From positions 1 to 52,079 of IMG/VR virus record IMGVR_UViG_3300042468_001294: DNA of 52,079 nt; one strand, given 5' to 3'. This DNA comes from a virus. The position numbers and the translations under genes are program-made. Shown here piece by piece: positions 30,340-39,495 of the stretch. Under the pieces are notes generated by a model. It ran no database searches, had not been told where the DNA came from, and saw only the letters and a list, made by a program, of their open reading frames with translations. Within the stretch, counting starts at the first letter, position 1, and each line of letters opens with the position of its first letter.

Positions 30340-31641
30340 TCAACGCTCCCCGACATCCATGTATATGTCGTTCGAATTAACGTAGTAGTTAATGTAACCC
30401 ACCACGAAATTCAAATCTTTCGCATACGCTCTTTGGGATGGCCGTAGTAACCAATCAATCGAACACCGCACACGGGCCATGCCTTGGTTGATACTAATCG
30501 ATCGAATGTCGGTCAACGTACGATCGTAAAGCGCCAATGGATCCTCGGACGCTTCAAACCCGTCCGTGTAACCACTTAACGTACAGGTATAACGTTCCGG
30601 TCCTTGATCAAACACCACAGTATCTGCGGTGGATTGCGCCATTAACTGCTCAATCACACCCACCCCAGGTATTTCCATGCGACGAGAAATCACAAATTCC
30701 GTGGCATCGTTAATGATGGTTGTGTAGTCAAATGCAGCTGGAATCACACACTGCACATAGTTAGCAGACCCTGATTGCAAAGTAGCCTGCCATGACGAAA
30801 TCGGAATCCGGACTTTCGATCCGGCTGCATTGAACAGATCAACAACATAATAGCTCGGATAATCACCGGCTATTTTTGAAGTGAAATCATGGAACCCGAC
30901 GATTTTAGCACCACCCAATGGACTTTCTGCTTTAGCATACATAACGGCTTGTCCTTGCGCTACAAAAAGCCCAGAGTTGAGTGGTGTCGGAACAGCAACC
31001 AGCGCCCAAACATCAGTTCGAACTAAAGGCAACGGATTAGCGAGAGGTGTCCCGACGCTAACTTGACAATTGGCACTGACCCCCGATAAGAACGCACCAC
31101 TATCTAAAGGTGTACGGACATCGACCATCATTTGAATGGTCGACAGAACCAAGGGCAGCGGGTTAGCCAGTGGTGTCGGAACAGCAACCAACACCCGGAC
31201 ATCACTCCGCACCAAGAAAGACCCACTGTTCAGAGGAGTGGGGGCAGCCACAAAACCCCGGGTAGGTGTATCTAATCTGAATAATCCCGAATCGAGCGGA
31301 GTCGAAACGCTTATGAAAACCGAAGTCGGTATCCCTACCAATGAAGACGGATTACCAAGAGGTGTCAGGGCATCTACGAAAATCGGAGTCGGTATCGATA
31401 TCAACGAAGACAAGTCACCGAGAGGTGTTGAAGCTTCGAAATAAGCCATCGAAGCAACAGCAGCTAGCATCGACCCTTCAAGTAACGGGCTATCTACCTC
31501 TAAAAAACTCAGAGTAGAACCATTCGCGACAAATGACCCGATTTCAAGTGGAGTCGGAGCACTAACGATACCACTTATGTTGGTATTCCCGGCCCCGAAT
31601 TGGAACTGGATAGCATTTGCTGGGGGCCTGGCGTAACTCAT
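30340..31641 (-). CDS. Tail protein with ten 21-residue TPL repeats
   Basis: A 433-residue protein. From residue 30 to about 240 it consists of ten 21-residue repeats plus a partial one, each starting TPL or SPL (TPLEIG, SPLLEG, TPLGDL, TPLGNP, TPLDSG, TPLNSG, TPLANP and so on), with a hydrophobic alternation suggesting a beta solenoid or beta-rod. The C-terminal part (about 255-433) is a globular domain of distal tail protein type (PSYYVVDLFNAAGSKVRIPI). Located in the tail tip cluster. Repeat number may vary between relatives. Confidence 0.7.
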   Translation of the reverse strand: MSYARPPANAIQFQFGAGNTNISGIVSAPTPLEIGSFVANGSTLSFLEVDSPLLEGSMLAAVASMAYFEASTPLGDLSSLISIPTPIFVDALTPLGNPSSLVGIPTSVFISVSTPLDSGLFRLDTPTRGFVAAPTPLNSGSFLVRSDVRVLVAVPTPLANPLPLVLSTIQMMVDVRTPLDSGAFLSGVSANCQVSVGTPLANPLPLVRTDVWALVAVPTPLNSGLFVAQGQAVMYAKAESPLGGAKIVGFHDFTSKIAGDYPSYYVVDLFNAAGSKVRIPISSWQATLQSGSANYVQCVIPAAFDYTTIINDATEFVISRRMEIPGVGVIEQLMAQSTADTVVFDQGPERYTCTLSGYTDGFEASEDPLALYDRTLTDIRSISINQGMARVRCSIDWLLRPSQRAYAKDLNFVVGYINYYVNSNDIYMDVGER

Positions 31642-32180
31642 ACCGGCAGGACACGCTGAACCAAATCGTTCTCAAGATCATCAGCTTCGTCGTCCAGACA
31701 CATAACTTGCACCTCGGACGTAGCTGGCACGGCGATGCTGAAAAGACCAGTAACCGGGTCGCTGGTGGTTTCCCCTAATTTGTAGCCATCACTGCGTTGA
31801 AGCACACGAATTTTTCGTGCAACAGGGACACCGGCAGGGTCCTTAACGATACCCGAGAACGTCTTCCAATCTTGCCCCAAAATGTAGTCAGTATCACGAT
31901 ATATAACCCCCCGAGCCAATATCGGGTTAAGGGAAATATTTAAAGCTTCAGGTACATTTAGTATCTGAGCAATATTCACTGCCGGTAAACCCCGAGCCAA
32001 TATCGGGTTCAGAGTGATATCTAAAGCCTCAAATACATCCAATATCTGAGCAATATTTGCTGCTGGTAAACCCCGAGCCAATATCGGGTTCAGAGTGATA
32101 TCTAAAGCCTCAGTTACACCGACCAATATCGCGCTAACAGTTTTTGGTACTGAAGCAGCTATGACTCCCCTGTAAGGCAT
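31638..32180 (-). CDS. Tail protein with 27-residue repeats and Ig-like domain
   Basis: A 180-residue protein coupled by ATGA. Residues about 23-95 hold three near-identical units of 27 residues (EALDITLNPILARGLPA and INxAQILxV). Then residues 103-180 form a carboxypeptidase-regulatory or Ig-like fold (TFSGIVKDPAGVPVARKIRV, GETTSDPVTGLFSIAVPA). Likely a decoration or adhesion part of the tail tip. Confidence 0.7.
   Translation of the reverse strand: MPYRGVIAASVPKTVSAILVGVTEALDITLNPILARGLPAANIAQILDVFEALDITLNPILARGLPAVNIAQILNVPEALNISLNPILARGVIYRDTDYILGQDWKTFSGIVKDPAGVPVARKIRVLQRSDGYKLGETTSDPVTGLFSIAVPATSEVQVMCLDDEADDLENDLVQRVLPV
31909..32152 (-). repeat. 81-bp tandem DNA repeats inside tail gene
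   Basis: Repeats with 81-bp spacing, each containing CCCCGAGCCAATATCGGGTT (copies near 31908, 31989 and 32070). They encode the 27-residue protein repeats and show near-identity at DNA level, implying recent duplication. Confidence 0.8.
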
Positions 32181-32186
32181 GGTGGA

Positions 32187-33116
32187 TCACCAAGTATTGC
32201 TGATTTCGAATACCGGCATACTGTTGTTAGAAAACTTCAGTAGCAGAAATGATTTACCAGCTAGGTCCCCGGTGCCGTCAACTGTGTCGCCACTTTGGAG
32301 CGTTGTTTGACTGTGCAGTGGGTTCCAAATACCTGGAAGCAATCCGCGAACAACCTGGGCTAGGGGTTGTGTCACCAGAATAGGTGCCAAGTCGAATGCT
32401 CCAGTCACTGGATTCGGGAAGGGTAAAGTAAACCCCGGTGAACCTATGCCGCCGTTAGTTCTATCTCCTGAAGATATCACACCCGCGAATATTGATGTAC
32501 CAGTTTGGGTATGCGACCTTGTTATGAAATGGCCATTCGAAGTCCCGGTTGGGTTACCGGCTGATTCCGCGAGACGGCCCACGACTTGTGGTGAACCGGC
32601 ATCGTTCCCTCCGACAATCAAAGTGTTGAAGGTATCCCCGGATTTATAGGAAGTGAAATCACCAAAAAACGAACCGGAGCAATTGTTAGGGCCATATAAC
32701 GCCTCGTCCGAATGCCAAACCATCAAATAAAACAATCGCTCAGTGGCTACCAAAATCCATGGTCTTGGTGTATTGTCAGCACTAGAAGATTTAGCGACAT
32801 AAAGACCACCATTGAATTGAGCCGATGTCGGAAACAGACCTGTCCCGGCACTGACGCTCGTCATGTTTTCGTAACCGATGATTCTTGCCCATTGGCCGAG
32901 GTTGTCGATGACCCGCAAAAAACGACGGTTTCCCTGGCCAGTTCCCGCTCGGTAGGCAGCCAGATTAGTGCCGGTAAACGCTTTGGTCCAACCCAAGCTC
33001 GCTTTTCCAGTATAACCGTTGACCAAACAACCGTCGATAACACTTATCAACGAACCGTTCAATCCGGTCAGTACCGGAGCGCTTGCATCAGTTGAATAGT
33101 AAACACGAACGGTCAT
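32187..33116 (-). CDS. Virion protein of tail tip cluster
   Basis: A 309-residue protein. RVYYSTDASAPVLTGLNGSL at the start resembles a family of phage tail proteins, with conserved stretches YTGKASLGWTKAFTGTN and RLFYLMVWHSDEALYG. The exact role is unknown. It is followed by tail genes in close packing. Confidence 0.65.
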   Translation of the reverse strand: MTVRVYYSTDASAPVLTGLNGSLISVIDGCLVNGYTGKASLGWTKAFTGTNLAAYRAGTGQGNRRFLRVIDNLGQWARIIGYENMTSVSAGTGLFPTSAQFNGGLYVAKSSSADNTPRPWILVATERLFYLMVWHSDEALYGPNNCSGSFFGDFTSYKSGDTFNTLIVGGNDAGSPQVVGRLAESAGNPTGTSNGHFITRSHTQTGTSIFAGVISSGDRTNGGIGSPGFTLPFPNPVTGAFDLAPILVTQPLAQVVRGLLPGIWNPLHSQTTLQSGDTVDGTGDLAGKSFLLLKFSNNSMPVFEISNTW

Positions 33117-33145
33117 TTTTCACACCCTCGAAATGAGAAAAGGCA

Positions 33146-33544
33146 TCAACCCACGGTGGCGGACACAAGAACGACCGGAGTGTTGATCACGAGCGACAGC
33201 GTGTTCATCACGAGGAAGCCGGATACTGCGGTGGTGCCTGTTTGCGTTGGCAACGCAAGGTGCACCAGACCAGCGGAATCGGTGAATTCACCATATGCTG
33301 CCGTACCGGTCGCATTGGCCAACAGGTCCTGGACGCCACCAGTCAAGTCGAAGGTAAGCTGTCCCGTGGTACCGTTGACAGTCCCGGAAGGGTCTTTCAA
33401 AGTCAACTCGGCCAGCAGGACGTCACTGGACGACCGGATTCTGAGAAAGCCAGGGCCTGAACCTGCGTCCAGCAGATCCCGGAAAGCGGTATGGGCTGCA
33501 GTACGAGTTGCGACAGAATAGGTGGCCGATGAAGGAGCGGGCAT
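33146..33544 (-). CDS. Small virion protein of tail cluster
   Basis: A 132-residue protein, beta-rich and Ala/Thr/Ser-rich (SATYSVATRTAAHTAFRDLL, DSAGLVHLALPTQTGTTAV). Such proteins accompany tail tip genes in proteobacterial phages. Function unknown. Confidence 0.65.
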   Translation of the reverse strand: MPAPSSATYSVATRTAAHTAFRDLLDAGSGPGFLRIRSSSDVLLAELTLKDPSGTVNGTTGQLTFDLTGGVQDLLANATGTAAYGEFTDSAGLVHLALPTQTGTTAVSGFLVMNTLSLVINTPVVLVSATVG

Positions 33545-33545
33545 A

Positions 33546-33899
33546 TCAATCCTCTTTAGATTTCACAAGCAAAGTCAAAGTACCTTGCTCTTGGGTTGAA
33601 GAAAAACTTTCCGGGGCACAAATGAACACACCATCAGGAATGGACACTCGCAAAAACGAGTTCAAACGAACCAAACGCTGAATTGATGCGCTTTGTTGCA
33701 TGGATTCGATTATCCAAACGAGTCTAATCGTTCTGTCCGAATAAGTGAATCCAAAATCATTAAACACCGCGCCACCATCAAGGGTAGCAACACGATTTGT
33801 TCTGCGTCTATTTTCCCCGAAATCACTACTGTCGCTAAGAACATTCAGTTCTATGCTACCAAGTGGATCGAATGCAAGAGCAGCTACGTGGACTCTCAT
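33546..33899 (-). CDS. Small tail protein
   Basis: A 117-residue protein coupled to the tape measure gene (ATGA). RVATLDGGAVFNDFGFTYSD is suggestive of a tail-tip adaptor next to the tape measure protein. No firm family. Confidence 0.65.
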   Translation of the reverse strand: MRVHVAALAFDPLGSIELNVLSDSSDFGENRRRTNRVATLDGGAVFNDFGFTYSDRTIRLVWIIESMQQSASIQRLVRLNSFLRVSIPDGVFICAPESFSSTQEQGTLTLLVKSKED

Positions 33900-35809
33900 A
33901 CACCCACCAACATATCCAGGCCATCATTGTTGACCCGGACTTGGATAGTCTTCAAAATTTCCCACATGAACGCTTCCAAGTGCGGTTGAAGACCAGCACC
34001 GTCGATCTTAACAAGTGCTTGACCCGAGGTCATTGCGTAGGTCTTGGCGCGCAGATTCTCGATTGTAGCCTGGGTGAGGTCTTCTTGCAATTCCAGTGCT
34101 CGATCCCGGTATTCGTTTTCTCGTTCAAGTTGCGCCTCGATCAATTCGAGCTTCTCAAGGCCGTAGAAACCATCAACCTCACCGAGCGCACCGAGTGCGG
34201 AACCGATGACATCGCCCGTGGACTCAAAAATCGACCCGATATTCTTGGCAATCCCAATTACGATCTCGGCATCCGCTTTGATTTGCGCGATGTTCAGCGC
34301 CACACGCGCCTCGATCAACTTAATGCGCTCATTGGAAGCCAGTTGTTGTAATTGTTTCTCGTAATCAACCACGGACTTCGTGTTGTCCCTGATCTTTTCG
34401 CTTTTTTTCTCCAGACCCTTGCTGTTGGCTTTATTGGCTTCATCGAGGTCCACGAAGCCTTTTTGCAGCAAATTTATTGCTTTGAGCGAACCGTCCGAGG
34501 CCATCCCCAGGGCGGTGAAAGCCGACATACCTTGATCGATTGAGATTTTTCCTGTATTAATGGCGTCTTTAACTGCTACCGCGAATTTCCCGATGCCATC
34601 TGGGCTATCGATAACTTTACTGAGATTGGTATTGAAAACGTTAAGGAATTGCTCGCCATTGGTTTGTGGGTTATTAGCGATTTCACCCAATGCGTCTCCA
34701 AGCTTGTAAACATCATCAAGACGCTCTTTTGAGCCCAACGTTTGGAACGCTTTATTGGCTGACGAAACAGCCTCGCCCATCAATTTAGCATTCTGAGTGA
34801 CGTTGTAAAAACTGGTATCCAGTGATGCCAGGATCTCGTTGTCAAGTCGACGAAGATCGGAGATAGCGTTCGGATCAACGCTGATCGGAATATTTAATTC
34901 ATTTCCCTTGAAAGCATTGTTGAAAATCCCTTTAATAAGAGCAGCAACGCTAGCAACCGGTACGTTTTTTTCTGCTAATCTGGCAATCGCTGCTTCAAAA
35001 CCAATATTTATGGCTCCGAAAACATCGGACCAATTTCCGTTTTGGATGTCTTCGCGAAATTCTCGGAAAGCGCGTGGAAGTTTATCAACCGCATCCGCAA
35101 ATCGAAAAATTTCGTCGGATGCTTGGTCAACAATAAACTTAATCGCATCGTTGACACCTGCTTCACCGATCTCAGTGGCAGCCAAAGCAACTGCCGTATT
35201 CAGTCGACCAAAAGTGGCCCGCAAAGTCTCGACTTTCTCAGTACCATCACCGTAACGCCTTTCCAGGATATCGGCAACGTTTACGAGAACATCGGAACTG
35301 ATCTTGCCCGCTTCAACAAGTTCGAAAAACTTGTCGACTGTGACACCTGCTGCTTCAGCAAACAGCGGCACAGCGCCTGGGATCGCATCACCCAACTGGC
35401 CACGGACTTCCTCAAGGGATACTCGGCCTTTCGATGCAATCTGCTCGATTGCCTTCAGTGCTCGTTCAGCCGAAGTACCATCTAGGCCCAATCTTGCAGC
35501 CGCTGATGCGATACCGGTGAACAATCTATCGGTGGTTGCCCCCTCGATGTTGGTGCCCTTAACAGCTTCCAACAGCTTGGCGTAGCTCTTACCGAGTGGT
35601 TCGATACTCAGGCCGAGGGTTTCGGCTGTCTTTCTAAGAAATTCGAATTTCTCGTCTGCAGCAACAGCACCGCCACCGACTAACTCCAGGGTTCTTTTCA
35701 GGGCATCAATACGAGTATTGATATCAATGAAAGACTCTGCGAAATCAGAGGCGAGCTTTGCGCTGAAAAGAATCTCTATCGTCTTAGTGAGCGCTGCGGG
35801 GAGTGCCAT
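33896..35809 (-). CDS. Tape measure protein
   Basis: A 637-residue protein. The N-terminal 250 residues match the tape measure domain (EKFEFLRKTAETLGLSIEPL, ASKGRVSLEEVRGQLGDAIP, GKISSDVLVNVADILERRYG). The C-terminal part is helical with coiled-coil stretches (RDNTKSVVDYEKQLQQLASN). At about 1.5 angstrom per residue this predicts a tail of roughly 95 nm. ATG overlaps the stop of the chaperone extension (TAATG). Confidence 0.92.
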   Translation of the reverse strand: MALPAALTKTIEILFSAKLASDFAESFIDINTRIDALKRTLELVGGGAVAADEKFEFLRKTAETLGLSIEPLGKSYAKLLEAVKGTNIEGATTDRLFTGIASAAARLGLDGTSAERALKAIEQIASKGRVSLEEVRGQLGDAIPGAVPLFAEAAGVTVDKFFELVEAGKISSDVLVNVADILERRYGDGTEKVETLRATFGRLNTAVALAATEIGEAGVNDAIKFIVDQASDEIFRFADAVDKLPRAFREFREDIQNGNWSDVFGAINIGFEAAIARLAEKNVPVASVAALIKGIFNNAFKGNELNIPISVDPNAISDLRRLDNEILASLDTSFYNVTQNAKLMGEAVSSANKAFQTLGSKERLDDVYKLGDALGEIANNPQTNGEQFLNVFNTNLSKVIDSPDGIGKFAVAVKDAINTGKISIDQGMSAFTALGMASDGSLKAINLLQKGFVDLDEANKANSKGLEKKSEKIRDNTKSVVDYEKQLQQLASNERIKLIEARVALNIAQIKADAEIVIGIAKNIGSIFESTGDVIGSALGALGEVDGFYGLEKLELIEAQLERENEYRDRALELQEDLTQATIENLRAKTYAMTSGQALVKIDGAGLQPHLEAFMWEILKTIQVRVNNDGLDMLVGV

Positions 35810-35991
35810 TATTTTTTACCCGTGTCTGACTTCCATTGGTAATACAAGGCCCACACCGCTAATTCATCTTGAGTTAAGAATCCCTGCGGAAACAAATCCC
35901 GTCTATGTTGGTAAAGGAACCCTCCTCGCGCTTCGCATAGTTTCAGCGAAACAAGCAAACTCTTGTCTACGGCGAGGAGGGTGGCGGCTTT
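35809..35991 (-). CDS. Tail chaperone -1 frameshift extension
   Basis: In the -1 frame relative to the preceding gene, an open stretch encodes 60 residues (KAATLLAVDKS through FPQGFLTQDELAVWALYYQWK to the stop). It has no good start of its own and ends exactly at the tape measure ATG. The position matches the GT part of lambda-type G/GT chaperones made by ribosomal frameshifting. No canonical slippery heptamer was found near the overlap, so the slip site is undecided. Confidence 0.65.
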   Translation of the reverse strand, partial: KAATLLAVDKSLLVSLKLCEARGGFLYQHRRDLFPQGFLTQDELAVWALYYQWKSDTGKK

Positions 35992-36419
35992 ACATGAGAG
36001 CCGCCCATACCAGTCAGATGCAGAATCCGGTTCGTGATGTCGAAGAATTCAACCGGAAAAGTCTCAGCGAACTTAACCGCCATCGCGTGGTTGAATGCAG
36101 GGAACACCAATCCAGACACCAAAGTCTCAATTCTCTTGGCGATTTCGCCCGGGACGTTGTTGGACACACCCAATGTCTTGCGAATGCTCTCGACCTGATC
36201 CTTGTCGCTAGCAATCGCCTTGATGATGTTGTCGACGTTCTTTTGCTTCAAATTGGCTTCGATAGAAGCGTTCAACTCGATAGCATTCAAACCCTTGATG
36301 ATGAACTTTGGTTCAACATCTTTTTCGAAGAAGTCCACCATGCAGGGCATAGGGACTTCTTCACGACGAGCCTCGAATTGGGTGTCCGAGAATTTATTCG
36401 CTAGAAACCCGTTCATCAT
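35967..36419 (-). CDS. Tail assembly chaperone (G-like)
   Basis: A 150-residue protein between the tail tube and tape measure genes. Contains FIIKGLNAIELNASIEANLK and EIAKRIETLVSGLVFPAFN segments of the phage tail assembly chaperone type. The end reads HVKPPPSSP in frame 0 and can be extended in the -1 frame. Acts on the tape measure protein during tail assembly. Confidence 0.8.
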   Translation of the reverse strand: MMNGFLANKFSDTQFEARREEVPMPCMVDFFEKDVEPKFIIKGLNAIELNASIEANLKQKNVDNIIKAIASDKDQVESIRKTLGVSNNVPGEIAKRIETLVSGLVFPAFNHAMAVKFAETFPVEFFDITNRILHLTGMGGSHVKPPPSSP

Positions 36420-37396
36420 ACGACCTCTTGAGCAGCCTTGGTAGAACTGATCGTGCAGGCGGCTTGGATGTCAGCACCAGACGGGAAGGTGCGAGCGATA
36501 CCGAGTTTGCCTTGGCACAAAATGTACGGCGATTTGTACCGGTCGGGGTAGAAGCGGAACCACAGGATCTGGTCCTTTTGCTGGATCAGCGAATCGGTGA
36601 TCCCGTCTTCCAGATAGGCCGTGAACGACCCCTGGCCCAGGGTGGACGAAGTGCTACCCAGCGTGGTGCCGTAGATTTGGGTCGAGGTCACTGAATGAGT
36701 GGTTTCCGGGGGAACGAAATCCGAGGACAACGAAACATCGGCGTAGATCGGGGCTGCGAAAGATGCGTACACCCGCTTGGCTACGACACCCGTGTGGATT
36801 TTGGGCAGATCCGACAGGAAACTCACACTGCCGGTGCGGTAGTCCAGTTCGAACAGCGGGAAATTCGCCATTTCCGTGTGCAAACCGGCGACGGCGAAAA
36901 TCTGCGCGGCGGTGACCGGAGCGGCGGTGTTGGATGTGACCCGCACTTGGGCGATCTCGATGCTGTCCACCGGGATCAGCGGGGGGCCACCGGCTGCGCC
37001 ACGCGTTTCGCTAAACGCGGTGGTGGTGCCGTCAGTCCCCGCGATCGCTGCGATAGCGCCAGCCGAAGTCACCGTGATCGAATTCACCTTGGACACAGCC
37101 GTGGCAGGCCGGGTGATGGCGACACCACCGGCAGCGACCGAAGTCACGACACCATTGAGGTTGCAAGTCAGGGCCGCGACATCAACTTCATTGTTCGCGA
37201 GGTCAACGGCTGCGATGACAGCACCGCCAGTCAGAAGACCATTCGGTCGGACAACCGGAGTGTACCCGGCTTTGCCCGACCACTGCGAAGCAGTCGAGTT
37301 GAACTTGATCGCGTTACCGCTGTCCGTCAGCAGCGTCATCGCAGAAGATTGTTGGCCACTCTCGTATTGCAGTTTTGCGTTTTCAGCGGTAGACAT
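36416..37396 (-). CDS. Major tail tube protein
   Basis: A 326-residue protein starting MSTAENAKLQYESGQQSSAM. Beta-rich with a central Thr/Ala-rich insertion (residues about 100-150). LFELDYRTGSVSFLSDLPKI and IYGTTLGSTSSTLGQGSFTA are consistent with a tube protein. The position before the chaperones and tape measure gene supports the call. Confidence 0.75.
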   Translation of the reverse strand: MSTAENAKLQYESGQQSSAMTLLTDSGNAIKFNSTASQWSGKAGYTPVVRPNGLLTGGAVIAAVDLANNEVDVAALTCNLNGVVTSVAAGGVAITRPATAVSKVNSITVTSAGAIAAIAGTDGTTTAFSETRGAAGGPPLIPVDSIEIAQVRVTSNTAAPVTAAQIFAVAGLHTEMANFPLFELDYRTGSVSFLSDLPKIHTGVVAKRVYASFAAPIYADVSLSSDFVPPETTHSVTSTQIYGTTLGSTSSTLGQGSFTAYLEDGITDSLIQQKDQILWFRFYPDRYKSPYILCQGKLGIARTFPSGADIQAACTISSTKAAQEVV

Positions 37397-37411
37397 TTCG
37401 GTAACCTCCGG

Positions 37412-37897
37412 TTAAATGATCGTCATCGGGTTGTTTGCCGCCACCCGATAATTGAAAGCACAATTCAGAATTACTCCACACCAAGGCGTCTGTCCCTCCC
37501 CGATTTGGGGAGTAATGGTCACGAACTCGATGCTTTTGATCAAACCACCCAATGTCGGATCAGGATCATCAGAAACTTTTGGATCAGCCACTGACCTGAG
37601 CAAGGTGGTCATGACAGCGCTTGAAAGCTCAAACGCTACGTCAGTGAACACCTTGTCTCGCGTCCTGTCGTAGCATTCTATCACAACAGACAGGGTACGG
37701 TCAACCCAATTATATTTCTTTTCAATTTGCTGATCACCTTCCGGCCAATAGTTGATAGCCGGAAGATCATCATCGATGAACGGTTTGAGTGTGGCGCGCT
37801 TTACGCGGCTGACTGTGAACGTGTGTTCGTTTGAAGTCTTGATCAGCTTCAATCTGTCTTCGATCGCGTCGATGATCTGCAGTTGCGGGACGGTCAT
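37412..37897 (-). CDS. Tail terminator protein
   Basis: A 161-residue protein coupled by ATGA with the preceding gene. TVPQLQIIDAIEDRLKLI, INYWPEGDQQIEKKYN and RTLSVVIECYDRT fit the phage minor tail U/gp17-like terminator family that caps the tail tube. Confidence 0.75.
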   Translation of the reverse strand: MTVPQLQIIDAIEDRLKLIKTSNEHTFTVSRVKRATLKPFIDDDLPAINYWPEGDQQIEKKYNWVDRTLSVVIECYDRTRDKVFTDVAFELSSAVMTTLLRSVADPKVSDDPDPTLGGLIKSIEFVTITPQIGEGQTPWCGVILNCAFNYRVAANNPMTII

Positions 37898-38475
37898 CTG
37901 GTATTCGCCAAATAAATCTCTTCAAGCCTGGAGAGCAATTGGGGGAAATAGTCAATGGCCGTTTCGCGCATCCGAAGTCTTGCAGGGACTTTGACCTTTT
38001 TAGCAAGGTGCATCATCTTGACATCATCGAGGTAGATACCAAATCCCCGACTACCGTTCTGCACCCGTGCTTTCATCGAGAACAACTCTCGCGCACTCCT
38101 AATCGCCCGACCACGACTGTAATTGATGGTAGTCGGGAAACTCATGTACGGACCGCCACGGAGCCAAAGATACTTGTTCTTTGCTCGGATTGTTGCGCCC
38201 TCTTCTTGGACCTTAGCATACCGGTTGTTGGTCGAAATACTTGCTCGGAGAGTACTCAAATCAGTTCCGGAAACCTTCCAACCAATGCTGTCGTACAATT
38301 CACCTGTTCGTCTCTGGACACCCTTACCACTCGCCCTGGCTCGGACGGCGGGGTAAGCTTTGCCCCCAACTATGTCGACAAAAGCCTTTCGCGCATCCGC
38401 GAACGCCTCGTCAGGGAGTTGGTCAAGGAACTCCTTGAACACCCCGTACGACAGTAATCTGACCTGGATAGCCAT
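37894..38475 (-). CDS. HK97 gp10-like head-tail joining protein
   Basis: A 193-residue basic protein. RRTGELYDSIGWKVSG and the KVQEEGATI segment are typical of the HK97 gp10-like family, located between connector and tail terminator. Acts at the neck. Confidence 0.75.
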   Translation of the reverse strand: MAIQVRLLSYGVFKEFLDQLPDEAFADARKAFVDIVGGKAYPAVRARASGKGVQRRTGELYDSIGWKVSGTDLSTLRASISTNNRYAKVQEEGATIRAKNKYLWLRGGPYMSFPTTINYSRGRAIRSARELFSMKARVQNGSRGFGIYLDDVKMMHLAKKVKVPARLRMRETAIDYFPQLLSRLEEIYLANTR

Positions 38476-38476
38476 T

Positions 38477-39007
38477 TCAGATATACTTCATCGGATGCAC
38501 AAAGGGGTCAAGAAGTCTCCTAACTTCTTTCAAAAGACCGAATTCGGGCCAAAGGACGGATCCCCCGTCATTCGTGACGTTTTGGGCCCCGAGTTGGTCT
38601 TTGCGCTGCCATTCGTGCAGGGTTTGCATCAAGGCAGCACGTTTGATCGCAGCAGGTGCATCTTCAAATCCACCGGAGTAAGTGATGCTCACAAAAGAGT
38701 TCACTTCTCGCGGCAACTGAACATGGCCCACCATCCTTGTGCAGGTGGTGGCCATATCAGTCGTCGGATCGTTGTCCGCAATCACTGCGGTCACCGCAGT
38801 GATCGGGTAAGCTTGGACGGGCACCAGCCGGTTCCGGACATCAACACGTTCGGTATACGTGTCGAACTCCAGAACCCTACCGGTGTACGACTCAATCGCC
38901 ACGTAGACCGATGAAATTAGCAACTTCAACGAGGGGTACTCGTCGATGGACTCTTTTTGAAGATCGAGCATTGCTGCCAGATCTTCAAAAGTCACTAACT
39001 TCAACAT
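38477..39007 (-). CDS. Head-tail connector (gp6-like)
   Basis: A 176-residue protein. ESIDEYPSLKLLISSVYVAI and ESYTGRVLEFDTYTERVDVR, then FVSITYSGGFEDAPAAIKRA, fit the gp6-like connector proteins bound under the portal. Confidence 0.8.
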   Translation of the reverse strand: MLKLVTFEDLAAMLDLQKESIDEYPSLKLLISSVYVAIESYTGRVLEFDTYTERVDVRNRLVPVQAYPITAVTAVIADNDPTTDMATTCTRMVGHVQLPREVNSFVSITYSGGFEDAPAAIKRAALMQTLHEWQRKDQLGAQNVTNDGGSVLWPEFGLLKEVRRLLDPFVHPMKYI

Positions 39008-39016
39008 GGTGGTCTA

Positions 39017-39409
39017 TTAGGGGTTAGCGCTCACGCTGTTCAGCGGACCGTGGGCAGTGGTGACACTGAACACGACAGCAGCGACCGCGACGGTGGTGGC
39101 CACACGGTAGAACCGTCGACGCGGGTTGACCACGTTCAACTGGGCGTGGCCAGCAGCAGTGAGGGTCGTGATCGCGGTGTCGTTACCAGCACCGGCCACC
39201 TCGTCGGTCCAGTCGGTCGAACCATCAGCCGAGTGCTGCAGCTTCGCGGCCAGTGTAGCACTGGCACCGAAAGTACCGGCACTGATCAGAAAGCTGGCCG
39301 AACGACCAGCGGACATGTCCGCATTAGCCGTGTTGTAAGCAGCAGCCGTACGGGACTGAGCAGCCAGACCTTCGACCAACGCGTAGTTGGATTTGACATC
39401 TTGACGCAT
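39017..39409 (-). CDS. Head decoration / minor virion protein
   Basis: A 130-residue protein, Ala/Thr-rich and beta-prone (TFGASATLAAKLQHSADGST). It occurs after the major capsid gene at the place of a decoration protein in this phage type. The assignment rests on position. Confidence 0.6.
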   Translation of the reverse strand: MRQDVKSNYALVEGLAAQSRTAAAYNTANADMSAGRSASFLISAGTFGASATLAAKLQHSADGSTDWTDEVAGAGNDTAITTLTAAGHAQLNVVNPRRRFYRVATTVAVAAVVFSVTTAHGPLNSVSANP

Positions 39410-39435
39410 GATGTAGTACCTTTCTTTGAATGATG

Positions 39436-39465
39436 AACCGGCCCGACAGCGTTGACGGGCCGGTT
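39436..39465 (-). promoter_or_regulatory. Perfect 10-bp hairpin after capsid gene
   Basis: AACCGGCCCG (39436-39445) and CGGGCCGGTT (39456-39465) around a 10-nt loop, between the capsid gene and the next. No T run follows in the minus direction, so it may protect the capsid mRNA end or attenuate downstream expression. Confidence 0.5.
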
Positions 39466-39495
39466 AGATTGCTTCGACGTTGATCCCGACCCGGA

